Under the pieces are notes generated by a model that did no database searches, had not been told where the DNA came from, and worked only from the letters and a program-made list of their open reading frames with translations. From Symbiodinium natans (taxonomy: Eukaryota; Sar; Dinophyceae; Suessiales; Symbiodiniaceae): a stretch of DNA of 48,886 nucleotides. Position 1 is the stretch's first letter; every line of letters begins with the position of its first letter. Of this stretch, positions 36,092 to 45,425 are shown piece by piece. The translations under genes were made by a program, and so were the position numbers. The stretch covers positions 1,337,403-1,386,288 of the forward strand of contig CAJNDS010002313.1 in assembly GCA_905221605.1 (NCBI GenBank). The letters run 5' to 3'.

Positions 36092-36150
36092 ACCCTAAAC
36101 CCTAAACCATACACCCTCAACGCCCAGCATAAACCCTTAAGCAGGTATTT

Positions 36151-36429
36151 ATGGCCCCCAGAACAGAACCAACACATAGTGTGGTTTTTACAGCTGCCTT
36201 TAAGGATCGTATTCTAGCACAGGGAAGACGTCGCGGAATGCAGATACCATACTGGTTAGAAGTCCTCACTAAAAGGTTTTATCCGCAGTATTGGGATCCT
36301 GACCACACCGCCCGTACCCGCACCCTAGGCCCACACTTCAAATATGTCGAAATAGCCAGGATCATTCGGGAGTCAGACAGTTCCGGGAGGGCGCCAAAGC
36401 GCGCAGCTACAACGCGCGCACGGCCCTGA
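36151..36429 (+). CDS. Possible hypothetical protein or exon, 92 codons
   Basis: I do not recognise the family. Among all open frames here this has the most gene-like translation: balanced composition, no translated heptamers, aromatic-rich centre (IPYWLEVLTKRFYPQYWDPD at about 32-51), an amphipathic stretch (HFKYVEIARIIRESD at about 62-76) and an Arg/Lys/Ala-rich C-terminal tail. It fills an island between a CCCTAAA block (36092-36125) and another (36443-36466) and stops just before an A9 run. The frame stays open for only six codons upstream of the ATG, so a 5' exon or a truncated copy is possible. The basic tail would suit a nucleic-acid-binding protein, but that is guesswork. It may be a remnant of a mobile element's gene. 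Confidence 0.35.
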   Translation: MAPRTEPTHSVVFTAAFKDRILAQGRRRGMQIPYWLEVLTKRFYPQYWDPDHTARTRTLGPHFKYVEIARIIRESDSSGRAPKRAATTRARP

Positions 36430-36593
36430 CAAAAAAAAACCATAAACACTAAACCCTAAACCCTATAGGTATAGACCAAAAGCAAATAAGCAAATTCAGA
36501 CCCACGCCGGCCTGCGTATTGCATCGGCATCGGATCACCATAGGGGCTCCTTGGCGACTCGGTTTACAGCGGGGGAATCCTTGGGAAACCCCT

Positions 36594-36650
36594 AGGGTTT
36601 AGGGTTTAGGGTTTAGGGCTTAGGGTTTAGGGTTTCGGGTTTAGGGTTTA
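36594..36650 (+). repeat. TTTAGGG block abutting MF-A copy 5
   Basis: Eight units, running directly into GGGATGTTCC of MF-A. Confidence 0.94.
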
Positions 36651-36748
36651 GGGATGTTCCCCGTTATGCTAACAGTCCTGAATAGCGAGTATGATGGGGG
36701 GTACAAGAATCCCGCTTAAGGAATGCTAGTATAAGGAGGAACATCCCG
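36651..36748. mobile_element. MF-A copy 5
   Basis: GGGATGTTCCCCGTTATGCT and AACAGTCCTGAATAG on the left; GCTTAAGGAATGCTAGTATA and AGGAGGAACATCCC on the right. Its left terminal GGG is shared with the last heptamer of the flanking array. Confidence 0.77.
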
Positions 36749-36909
36749 ACGTGGTACCTGTGTCCCAAGCTTTTAAGGATAGGTTCCCTTGTAAACCCTA
36801 AACGCTTAAACGCGTAAACTCTTGCTTAGACCACCAACAAAGCGGATCACTGGCTCAGCACTATAGCCTCTTCAGCGGGCTCTTCACAAATAGGGACCCC
36901 CTAGTATAC

Positions 36910-36941
36910 CCCAAACTACTACACCCCCCAGTTTGGGGAAG
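36910..36941. other. Short hairpin
   Basis: CCCCAAACT and AGTTTGGGG flank ACTACACCCCCC. It may be a remnant of an MF-I-like element. Confidence 0.5.
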
Positions 36942-36960
36942 CCGACCCCCGCTGCGGTTC

Positions 36961-37060
36961 CCTAACCCTAAACCCTAAACCCTAAACCCTAAATTTTAAA
37001 CCCTAAACCCTAAACCCTAAACCCTAAACCCTAAACCCTAAGCCCTAAACCCTAACACTG
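36961..37060 (-). repeat. CCCTAAA array, about 13 units
   Basis: One ATTTTAAA irregularity; otherwise near-perfect. Confidence 0.95.
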
Positions 37061-37175
37061 GCAACCCGCGAAGCCAAAGCAAGCAAGGCGCGCAGCCGTG
37101 GGATATGCGGAATATCCATAGTCATAGGGCGAAGACTGCATGCCTCCGCAGTTGGCAAGTGGAGACAGCGCTTGC

Positions 37176-37220
37176 CTAAACCCTAAACCCCAAAACCCTA
37201 AACCCTAGACCCTAAACCCT
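37176..37220 (-). repeat. CCCTAAA block
   Basis: About six units. Confidence 0.9.
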
Positions 37221-37338
37221 TGCCACTCCCTATGCCCACAGAGCCCAAAGTTGGGCCCAAAGGAACTCGAACAAATGATACATTACGGTGGGCATACAAA
37301 CGAAACAATAGAATACGAAGCTAAGGATCAGTATACGT

Positions 37339-37350
37339 TCAGGGTTTAGG

Positions 37351-37386
<36 letters not shown>

Positions 37387-37410
37387 TGTTTAGGGTTCAG
37401 GGTGTCTGTC
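37339..37410 (+). repeat. (GT)n microsatellite inside a TTTAGGG block
   Basis: Two to three heptamers end in TTTAGTGTGTG. About 15 GT units follow (37355-37385), then TCTGTTTAGGGTTCAGGG resumes the heptamer pattern. Confidence 0.93.
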
Positions 37411-37690
37411 TGTTTGCGGTACGGAGGCTTATGGAGCATCAATGCAGCGAATGCGGCCCTTTATTAATCTGCAACGGCACTGAGACTACAGAATCACAAT
37501 CCATTCTGCTGAAACCCTAAACCCTAAACCCTGAGCCATTTACCTTACATGCTGTGCATGTCCCTGCAACATGGTTCAACATGGATACCCGTGTTTGGGT
37601 GAAGCGAGCCTGCTCCTCCGAAAAACTTGGACAAAGCCATCCAAAGGGGCACTACACTATTATTGCAACATGTTTGATTCTTGTTCTTAC
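37411..37690. other. Island, no gene recognised
   Basis: Contains three CCCTAAA units at 37513-37532. No strong frame. Confidence 0.5.
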
Positions 37691-37696
37691 ATTGCT

Positions 37697-37812
37697 AGGA
37701 TAACCACTACCATTACTAGTATTACTACTATTGTTATTACTACTTTTGTTACTCTTGTTACTACTATCATTACTACTCTCATTACTACAATCAGTACTAC
37801 AATCAGTACTAT
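37697..37812 (+). repeat. ACT/ATT triplet tract
   Basis: A degenerate trinucleotide repeat (ACTACT, ATTACT, GTTACT) with a duplicated ACAATCAGTACT at 37788 and 37800. It gives Thr/Ile frames on the plus strand and Ser/Asn frames on the minus strand. Confidence 0.92.
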
Positions 37813-38182
37813 GATTCGCCTCGGCTGGAACAAGCAGACCAGGATCTGATCTCAGGAGAGCCCCTTCCCAACCCCAACCCCCACCCCCCCACATCAACCC
37901 TCCCAACCCCCCCCCCCCGCCCCCTAAACCCTCCCCTCTTTAGTAGGGGCCTCCTCTTTAAAGTCAATTTGGCCGAATTATTCAGGACCCCCTGACTGTT
38001 TGCGGGGTCCTCTTTAAAGTCAAACCGTCCGGACGCCGTAAGAAAATTCCACGTGGCGCGCCTTTAAAAAAGATAACCGGACATCGCTACCCCTTTTAAA
38101 CCTATCTAAACTCCTCCCTATTGAAATCATATAAGCCCCCGGGGCCGTGTAATCAGGCTCCCATCCACGCCTCGACTGTTCA
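37813..38182. other. C-rich stretch then 280 bases of mixed sequence
   Basis: 37861-37930 is C-rich (runs of six to nine C). GGGG.CCTCTTTAAAGTCAA occurs twice (37948 and 38006), a diverged direct duplication with 58-base spacing. No gene seen. Confidence 0.6.
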
Positions 38183-38364
38183 GGGCGGGGGGGGGGGCGG
38201 GGGGGGGGGGGGGGGGGGGGCGCGGGGGGGGGGGGGGGGGGGCGGGGGAGGGGGGGGGGAGGGGGGGGGGGGGGGGGGGGGTGGGGGGGGAGGGGGGCGG
38301 GGGGAGGGGGGGGGGGGGGGGTGGGGGGGGAGGGGGGCGGGGGGAAGGGGGGGGAAGGGGGGCC
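38183..38364 (+). repeat. 180-base G tract with sparse C, T and A
   Basis: Almost all G. A 40-base tandem duplication is visible: GTGGGGGGGGAGGGGGGCGG starts at 38281 and at 38321. Frames through it give Gly or Pro repeats and are not genes. Exact length is likely to be unreliable in any assembly. Confidence 0.93.
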
Positions 38365-38389
38365 CCACACAGTAAAGAGGGTCCAACAT

Positions 38390-38480
38390 TAAACCCCAAA
38401 CCCTAAGCCCTAAGCCCTAAACCCTAAACTGGCCCTAAACCCTAAACCTAAACCCTTAACCCTAAACCCTAACCCCAATC
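38390..38480 (-). repeat. CCCTAAA block
   Basis: About eleven units with CCCTAAG variants. Confidence 0.92.
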
Positions 38481-38593
38481 CGGCCTTGTATGCCCGTCGT
38501 AAAGGGCTCCATGGGGTAGCCGCCATAGGCTCCTCCTGCCCATCTCCGCAAGGGTCTACCAAGGTTAAGTGGGCTAAGAGGGCCCTTCCGTTT

Positions 38594-38740
38594 ACACCCT
38601 AAACCCTAAACCCTAAACCCTAAACCCTACACCCTAACCCAAAACCCAAAACCCAAAACCCAAAACCCAAAACCCAAAACCCAAAACCCAAAACCCTAAC
38701 CCTAAACCCTATATAATTAACCCTAAACCCTAAACGCTAA
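38594..38740 (-). repeat. CCCTAAA array with CCCAAAA core
   Basis: Five CCCTAAA units, about eight CCCAAAA units (38640-38697), then CCCTAAA and a TATAATTAA interruption. Confidence 0.95.
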
Positions 38741-38917
38741 CCCATGCCCAGAAGGGCTCCAGCGATCAAAGCTGCAGCTTGTGCGTTCGGGGGCTGCTTA
38801 GGGCTTGAAGGTTTGCGCTCCAGCCTTCATAGGCTCAAAGGCCAGTCTTGCAATAGTTGAGGGTTTGCCTCCCGGTAAGGTATAATACATAGAGCAACGG
38901 ACCTTTGTGTGCTAAGT

Positions 38918-39025
38918 TTCGGGTTTAGGGTTTCGGGCTTAGGGTTTAGGGCTGGGGTTTAGGGTTTAGGGTTTAGGGTTTAGGGTTTAGAGTTTAGGGT
39001 TTAGGGTTTAGGGTGTAGGGTTACA
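38918..39025 (+). repeat. TTTAGGG block
   Basis: About 14 units with TTTCGGG, TTTAGAG and TGTAGGG. Confidence 0.94.
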
Positions 39026-39177
39026 TCTCACTGAGCTTTTAGGGCATTCTAGGTATGGCTTAGGAGTTTTCGGCCGTCCCCTCTTGGCTGAAGCCCCTGG
39101 CGAGACTCCTGCCGTCATTGGCATGTCATACCTCAGTGCTTCGGGGCACCTATGACCTATGAACAGTAAAGTCAACC

Positions 39178-39242
39178 CTAAAGAATTCTACCCAAAGGCT
39201 CCTATGCAGTACCTTCTTCAAGGTAGTTTATTGGAATTCCCT
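39178..39242. mobile_element. MF-E copy 2
   Basis: AGAATTCTACCCAAAGGCTC and CTATGCAGTACC are shared with 28836-28912. GAATTC at both ends (39184, and GGAATTCC at 39233) may be its inverted termini. Confidence 0.5.
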
Positions 39243-39437
39243 AAAACTCACCCACAAAAAGCAACAACTCAAAAAAACACACAAAACTACAGTGGAGCCT
39301 ACAGGTATCCCTGAAGCCTAAGCCGCATTGCCTCTCTTTCTGCTTTGGCGCGGGGAGCTGGGAAGCGCCTTTTCAAAAGCTTTGCGGTGCAGGGCCCTGG
39401 GAGGGGGGGGGGGGTGGGAGAGCTGGTGCATGCCTTG

Positions 39438-39500
39438 AAGGTTTAGGGTTTAGGGTTTAGGGTCTAGGGTTTAGGGTTTAGGGTTTGGGGTTTGGGGAGG
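39438..39500 (+). repeat. TTTAGGG block
   Basis: About eight units with TCTAGGG and TTTGGGG. Confidence 0.94.
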
Positions 39501-39600
39501 CGAGGAGGGAAGGATTTGCGAGAAAGAGGTCCTGAATTGGCTTGAATGGTACAAACCCAACCCTGCTGGCAACCTCTCCTCGTGCCGCCCTTCTGGCGAC

Positions 39601-39681
39601 CCCCCCCCCCAAAAAAAAAATAATAAATATATAAATAAATAAAATAAATAAATAAATAAATATATATATATATATATATGT
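39601..39681. repeat. C10-A10 junction followed by (AAAT)n and (TA)n
   Basis: A poly-C tract switches directly to poly-A, then AAATAAAT and TATATA repeats. On the minus strand this reads as a T-to-G switch, like the tracts at 22089 and 23834. Confidence 0.93.
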
Positions 39682-39841
39682 GGCTGATACCTTTAGGGTT
39701 CTTTTTGCTTAGTTTGCATGTGTCGTATTTAAAAAACAAAGCAAAATGCTTCATTTATATTTGTTCCTAAGCAACAACACACACGCTAGAGGTTACGGAC
39801 TTCCTCATTGATTGAGATAACTGTTCACTGAATCGAAGCCC

Positions 39842-39895
39842 CAAACCCTAAAACCCGTAAATCCTAAACCACAAATCCTAAACTAAACCCTGAAA
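39842..39895 (-). repeat. Last clear CCCTAAA block
   Basis: Degenerate units (CCCTAAAA, CCCGTAAAT, CCTAAACC). Beyond this the telomere-like repeats all but stop. Confidence 0.85.
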
Positions 39896-39944
39896 AGAAT
39901 GAACTTAGGGTATATATAAAGTTGAGGATGTAGGGTTGAGGGCG

Positions 39945-42900
39945 GGTCACAGCTCTACCGTTTCCTATCTGGTACATGAAAGAGCTTCTCTATCTCGCAA
40001 TACGTCGTGAGAGACCTCCTCTAGCTTTTCGCAGGAAATGAGAGAGAGTTCTCTACTATGTCGAGTTTTCAGAAATAGCTTCTCTATCAATGAAGAAGCC
40101 ATCAGAGAAGCCGTTTATCTCTTCATAGGAGATGACACAGCTCTTCTACCTTTCTATTTGAGGTCTCTCCTTTACTCTAACTAACAGTTTTGCAGGACTT
40201 TCTCTATCCCTGAAATGGGACAGGACACAACACATCAATTTCCATCTTCTACGTGAGAGAACTTCTTCTATCTTTTAATAGGTCATCTGAAAGCCCCTCT
40301 CTTTGTAGGAAATGAGAGACCGCCCTTGCCTCTCCTCATTTCCCCTCGAGAGAGAGAGAGAGAGAGAGAGAGATCTTTCATTGAAAACAAAATACAGGAG
40401 GACTTGCATGTCCCAATAGGAGAGAGAGAGAGAGGAGCTCTCGCATTCTGCATTAAAAGAAAGAGGACATGGTTCATTTCCATTCTCTATGAGAAGATAG
40501 AGGGGAGGGGGGGGAGGGCTCTCTCATTTCCAAACACGACACAGAGGGACATAGAAAAGATATAAGCGAAAGAGAGATCCTCCACTCAGAAAAAAACTAG
40601 TCCATTTCCAAACAAAAGAGGAGTTCTTTCATGTCCCATCTCTCATTATGATTAACAAGATGGATGACATCGATTCATGTCCGTTCTTTTGTTGGTTTAT
40701 CAAAGGGTCTTTTCGTTTCCTATACAGGACTTCTTTTGTTTCTATGAGAAGATTAGAGGAGCTCTTTCATCTCCTACTCAGAGATAGAAGAGTACATTGG
40801 TAATGCATAAGAAATCAAAAGAGCTCTCTGATGTCCTATCTTTTTCATATGTCGTCAATAGGAAATGAGAGAGAGAGAGAGTTCTCTACTACGTCACTAC
40901 GTCGAGTTTTCAGAAATAGCTTCTATATCAATGAAGAAGCCAGCAGAGAAGCCGTTTATCTCTTCATAGGAGATGACACAGCTCTTCTACCTTTTCTACT
41001 TGAGATCTCTCCTTTGCTCTAACTAACAGTTTTGCAGGACTTTCTCTATCCCTGAAATGGGACAGGACACAACTCATCAATTTCCATCTTCTACGTGAGA
41101 GAACTTCTTCTATCTTTTAATAGGTCATCTGAAAGCCCCTCTCTTTGTAGGAAATGAGAGACCGCCCTTGCCTCTCCTCATTTCCCCTCGAGAGAGAGAG
41201 AGAGAGAGAGATCTTTCATTGAAAACAAAATACAGGAGGACTTGCATGTCCCAATAGGAGAGAGAGAGAGAGGAGCTCTCGCATTCTGCATTAAAAGAAA
41301 GAGGACATGGTTCATTTCCATTCTCTGTGGGAAGATAGAGGGGAGGGGGGGGAGGGCTCTCTCATTTCCAAACACGACACAGAGGGACATAGAAAAGATA
41401 TAAGCGAAAGAGAGATCCTCCACTCAGAAAAAAAACTAGTCCATTTCCAAACAAAAGAGGAGTTCTTTCATGTCCCATCTCTCATTATGATTAACAAGAT
41501 GGATGACATCGATTCATGTCCGTTCTTTTGTTGGTTTATCAAAGGGTCTTTTCGTTTCCTATACAGGACTTCTTTTGTTTCTATGAGAAGATTAGAGGAG
41601 CTCTTTCATCTCCTACTCAGAGATAGAAGAGTACATTGGTAATGCGTAAGAGTTCAAAAGAGCTCTCTGATGTCCTATCTTTTTCATATGTCGTCAATAG
41701 GTAGAGGAATCCTCAGCTCTACCGTTTCCTATCTGGTACATGAAAGAGCCTCTCTATCTCGCAACACGTCGTGAGAGACCTCCTCTAGCTTTTTGCAGGA
41801 CATGAGAGAGAGAGAGAGTTCTCTACTATGTCGAGTTTTCAGAAATAGCTTCTCTATCAATGAAGAGGTCATCAGAGAAGCCGTTTATCTCTTCATAGGA
41901 AATGACACAGCTCTTCTACCTTTTCTACTTGAGATCTCTTCTTTTACTCTAACTAACAGTTTTGCAGGACTTTCTCTATCCCTTAAATGGGACATGCCGC
42001 AACTCATCAATCTCTATCTTTTACATGAGAGGAGCCTTTCTCCTACTTGAAGAAATGTTTCCGAGAAAGAGATATAGAGCATCTCATTTCCTCGAGAGAG
42101 AGAGAGATCTTTCATTGAAAACAAAATACAGGAGGACTTGCATGTCCCATTAGGAGAGAGAGAGAGAGGGGAGCTCTCTCATATGCTGCGTGAAAAGATA
42201 CAGGGCATCGTCCATTTCTATTTTTACCATTTTCTATGAGAAGTTAGAGGAGACGGGGAGGGGGGGAGGACTCTTTCATTTCCAATTACGAGACAGAGGG
42301 ACATAGAAGAGATATCTCATTTATTCGAAAGAGAGATCCTTCACTCAAAAAAACTAGTTCATTTCCAAACAAAAGAGGAGCTCTTTCATGACCCATCTCT
42401 CATGATGATTAACAAGATGGATGACATCAATTCATTTCCATCCTTTTGTTTTTGTTTATCAAAGGGCCTTTTCGTTTCCTATACAGGACTTCTTTTGTTT
42501 CCTATGAGAAGATAGAGGAGCTCTTTCATCTCCTACTCAGAAATCGAAGAATGCACTGGTACTAAGAAGCCGTTTATCTCTTATAGGAAATGACAGAGCT
42601 CTTCTACCTTTTTGCTTGAGATCTCTCCTTTGCCCTAAACAAAGTTTTGAAGGACTTTCTCTATCCCTTACATGGGACATGACACAGCTCGTCAATCTCA
42701 ATCGTTTGCTTGAAAGAGTTTCTTCTATCTTTTAAGAGGTCATCCGAAAGCTCTTCTATCTCTTTGTAAGAAGTGACGGAGTGCCCTTGCTTTCTCTTTC
42801 ACTTCCGCTTCTAAATGCGCAGTGAACAAGCTTTTATATCTCTTCTGTCTCCTAAATAGGTCATGGGAGGGCTCCCCTCTCTCACTCTTTCTAGGGAATA

Positions 42901-43200
42901 GGGCAGCTCTCTCATTACGCATTAAAAGATAGCGGACTTCGTTCGCTTCCATTCTTGCATTTCCTTTGAGAAGATAGAGGAGCTCATTCATCTCCTATTC
43001 AGAGATAAAGGAACTCATTCATAAAACGGATGGAAGTTCTGTGTGTTTTTCATTTCCTGTCACTAGGTAGGAGGAGCTCTCAGCTCTGCCATTTCCTACC
43101 TCTTACATGAAAGAGCTTCTCTCTATCTCGCAATAGGTCATGAGAAACCCTTCTCTATCTTTTTGCAGGAATGCATTTTGCAGGAAATGAGAGTTCAATC
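39945..43200. repeat. Tandem array of 0.83-0.94 kb units rich in GAGAGA
   Basis: Unit 1 is about 39945-40860, unit 2 is 40861-41709 (lacking the first 85 bases), unit 3 starts at 41710, unit 4 is diverged from about 42566, and a partial unit begins near 43065. GGAAATGAGAGAGAG marks the register at 40034 and 40861 (827 bases), then GGACATGAGAGAGAG at 41798. Units 1 and 2 are almost identical; divergence increases rightwards. Each unit is itself built from related 30-60 base phrases such as GAGCTCTTTCATCTCCTAC, CTATCTTTTCATATGTC and GGAAATGAGAGAGCTC. Frames of 60-110 codons recur at unit spacing and are satellite translations. Confidence 0.92.
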
Positions 43201-43440
43201 TAATAGGAGTATGTTTTCAATAGGAATCCTGTTCATCTTAATGTTAATGTTATTAAGATTAAGAAGAATTCTGTTAACATGAATATGAATATGAATCTTA
43301 CTACAATTAATCAAAAAACACATGAAAAGAATCCTATTAGTCTTGATATGATTCTATCTAAAATTAATGGGGTTCCTATAAATATCAGTATGAACGCTAT
43401 TATTATCAAATAACTATTAAAACCTATAGATGAAAATCAG
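43201..43440. repeat. AT-rich low-complexity stretch
   Basis: Repeated short motifs: GAATATGAATATGAAT, AATCCTATTAG and AATCCTGTTCATC. No frame. Confidence 0.7.
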
Positions 43441-43740
43441 AAAAAACAAGGGAAAACGGACATGTCCAAAAACGGCAGTGTTGGTTTGAAAGTTCTGGGT
43501 TTTGTATAGGCGAAAACCAATAAAAACCAGACCAAGATGGGACATGTCCAAAAACGGAGGTTGTAAGGAGTTGAAGACAGGCTGGTTTATAAGGCTTAGG
43601 GTTTAAGATTTCGGGTTTAGGGATCAGTGTTTAAAGTGTTGGTTTGAACGTTTTAAGGCTTGGTATTGGTGAACATCACTAAAAACCAGGAAAAATTGAA
43701 CATGTCCAAAAACGGAGGTTGCAAGGAGCTGAAGATAGGG
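43441..43740. repeat. Direct repeat with ACATGTCCAAAAACGG core, 3 copies
   Basis: The core occurs at about 43460, 43543 and 43699. The last two continue with AGGTTGYAAGGAGYTGAAGA. TTGGTTTGAA and GTTTT stretches repeat before each. The last trace of TTTAGGG lies between copies two and three at 43590-43630. Confidence 0.88.
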
Positions 43741-43985
43741 TTTAATGCACCACTATGCAAAACATCCGCACACAGTATGTGAAGACGCACCAATAAGTAT
43801 AACAGCTGCATATAGAACATGTAGGAAGCGAAGACGCACCAATAAGCAAGACAAGCGCATCTAGAACGAAGACGCGCCACTAAGCAAAACATCACATAAC
43901 CAAACAGGCATATGGTAAGCGAAGACATAGCAGCAAGCAAAACAAGCACATATGGAGCAAAGACGCACCACTAAGCAAAGCAACA
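43741..43985. repeat. About 50-base repeat with GAAGACGCACC core
   Basis: GAAGACGCACCAATAAG, GAAGACGCGCCACTAAGC and related copies at about 43782, 43830, 43867, 43921 and 43957, each followed by AAAACA and GCACATATRGA. Spacing is irregular (36-55 bases). An inverted copy lies at 44294-44332. Confidence 0.85.
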
Positions 43986-44240
43986 ATACTCTGGTTACGA
44001 CTCTGTACTCATATTGTATGTAAATAAATATATATGTACTCTGCATTTGTGAAACTGTTAAACTTTTCGTTTTCTTTTGTGCGGGTTTTTTCAAAAAGAT
44101 CATTTGAAATGAAATTGGTGAAAAACTAATAAACTAAAAATATATATATATATAATCGTATATGACTATTTTCCGGTTTTATTTTCAATTTAATATTGAT
44201 GCACATGATAAATTAATATACCTCATAGATTCTGATTTTA

Positions 44241-44530
44241 CGGAGTCCCAGAAAGCATTAAAATTGATAAAAATAGTCAGTTTTTTTATTATTTGGTTAT
44301 GTGATGTTTTGCTTAGTGGTGCGTCTTCGTATCAATCTTATTTTTGTTTCTCAGTTTTACTTTAAAGGTAAAATCTATAAAATTAACAAAACTGGTAAGT
44401 TTTTTTATTTGTAGGGTTCCAGAAAACATTAACATTGATAAAATTGTAAGAATGATAAAATTGGTAAGTCTTTACCAATTTTTATTAATTTTATCAAGTT
44501 TATCAAATTGCATGAAGTAAAATTGATAAA
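44241..44530. repeat. AT-rich repeats and hairpin
   Basis: Two related segments (about 44241-44290 and 44411-44450) share CAGAAARCATTAA and ATTGATAAAA. GATAAAATTGGTAA and TTACCAATTTTTAT at 44455-44488 form a hairpin. Confidence 0.75.
44287..44340 (-). repeat. Inverted copy of the GAAGACGCACC repeat
   Basis: GGTTATGTGATGTTTTGCTT and AGTGGTGCGTCTTCG are the complement of 43864-43903. The two copies face each other across about 400 AT-rich bases, forming a large potential foldback. Confidence 0.85.
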
Positions 44531-44534
44531 GTTG

Positions 44535-44850
44535 ATAGGTACAACAGTACCAACATTTTCAAAGACAACCTCTAAGAATATTTGGTACCGTTGAACTGCC
44601 TTGTTTTAAAGGAAACAGGGCGGTTCAACAGTACCAAATTTTCAGAGACAACCTCTAATAAAATTTTGGCACTGTTGAACCGCCTTGTTTTAAAGGAAAC
44701 AGGGCGGTTCAACAGTACCAAATTTTCTGAGACAACCTGCAAGAAAATTTGGTATTGTTGAACCGCCTTGTTTTAAAGGAAACAGGGCGGTTCAACAGTA
44801 CCAAATTTTCAGAGACAACCTCAAAGAAGATTTGGTACTGTTGAACCGCC
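44535..44850. repeat. 83-84 base doubly palindromic tandem repeat, about 4 units
   Basis: GGAAACAGGGCGGTTCAACA starts at about 44611, 44695 and 44778. Each unit contains two palindromes in series: CCGCCTTGTTT/AAACAGGGCGG with a 6-base loop, and GGTTCAACAGTACCAAATTT with its complement around AGAGACAACCTCTAA. The whole array is therefore a chain of hairpins. Confidence 0.93.
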
Positions 44851-44854
44851 TTGC

Positions 44855-45425
44855 TGAGCTTCCAACATTACAAATCGCAAGCAGTGTCCCCCTTAAGCTT
44901 GGGCTCTCAAAATGACAAATCGCAAGCAGTGTCCCCCCTAAGTTTTTGGAAAACTGAGCGCCCAAAATGACAAATCGCAAGCAGTGTCCCCCTTAAGTTT
45001 GTGGAAAACTGAGCTCTCAAAATGACAAATCGCAAGCAGTGTCCCCCCTAAGTTTTTGGAAAACTGAGCGCCCAAACTGGCAAATCGCAAGCAGTGTCCC
45101 CCTTACGTTTGTGGAAAACTGAGCTCTCAAAATGACAAATCGCAAGCAGTGTCCCCCCTAAGTTTTTGGAAAACTGAGCGCCCAAAATGACAAATCGCAA
45201 GCAGTGTCCCCCTTAAGTTTGTGGAAAACTGAGCTTTCAAAATGACAAATCGCAAGCAGTGCCCCCCCCTAAGTTTTTGGAGAACTGAGCTTCCAAAATG
45301 ATAAATCGCAAGCAGTGTCCCCCCTAAGTTTTTGGAAAACTGAGCGCCCAAACTGGCAAATCGCAAGCAGTGTCCCCCTTATGTTTGTGGAAAACTGAGC
45401 TCTCAAAATGACAAATCGCAAGCAG
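44855..45425 (-). repeat. 55-base satellite, 11 monomers in 110-base dimers
   Basis: CAAATCGCAAGCAGTGTCCC recurs at 44916, 44971, 45026, 45081, 45136, 45191, 45246, 45302 (one base changed), 45357 and 45412, that is every 55 bases. Alternate monomers carry TTTTTGGAAAACTGAGCGCC and TTTGTGGAAAACTGAGCTCT, so the repeat unit is a dimer. Confidence 0.96.

Noticed and set aside
38020-38399. Poly-Pro and poly-Gly frames of 69-116 codons
   Set aside because: They are translations of the near-pure G tract on the two strands.
40283-42153. Recurrent 60-111 codon frames rich in Leu/Ser or Arg/Glu
   Set aside because: They recur at the spacing of the 0.83-0.94 kb satellite unit and are built on its (GA)n tracts. 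No domain is recognisable.
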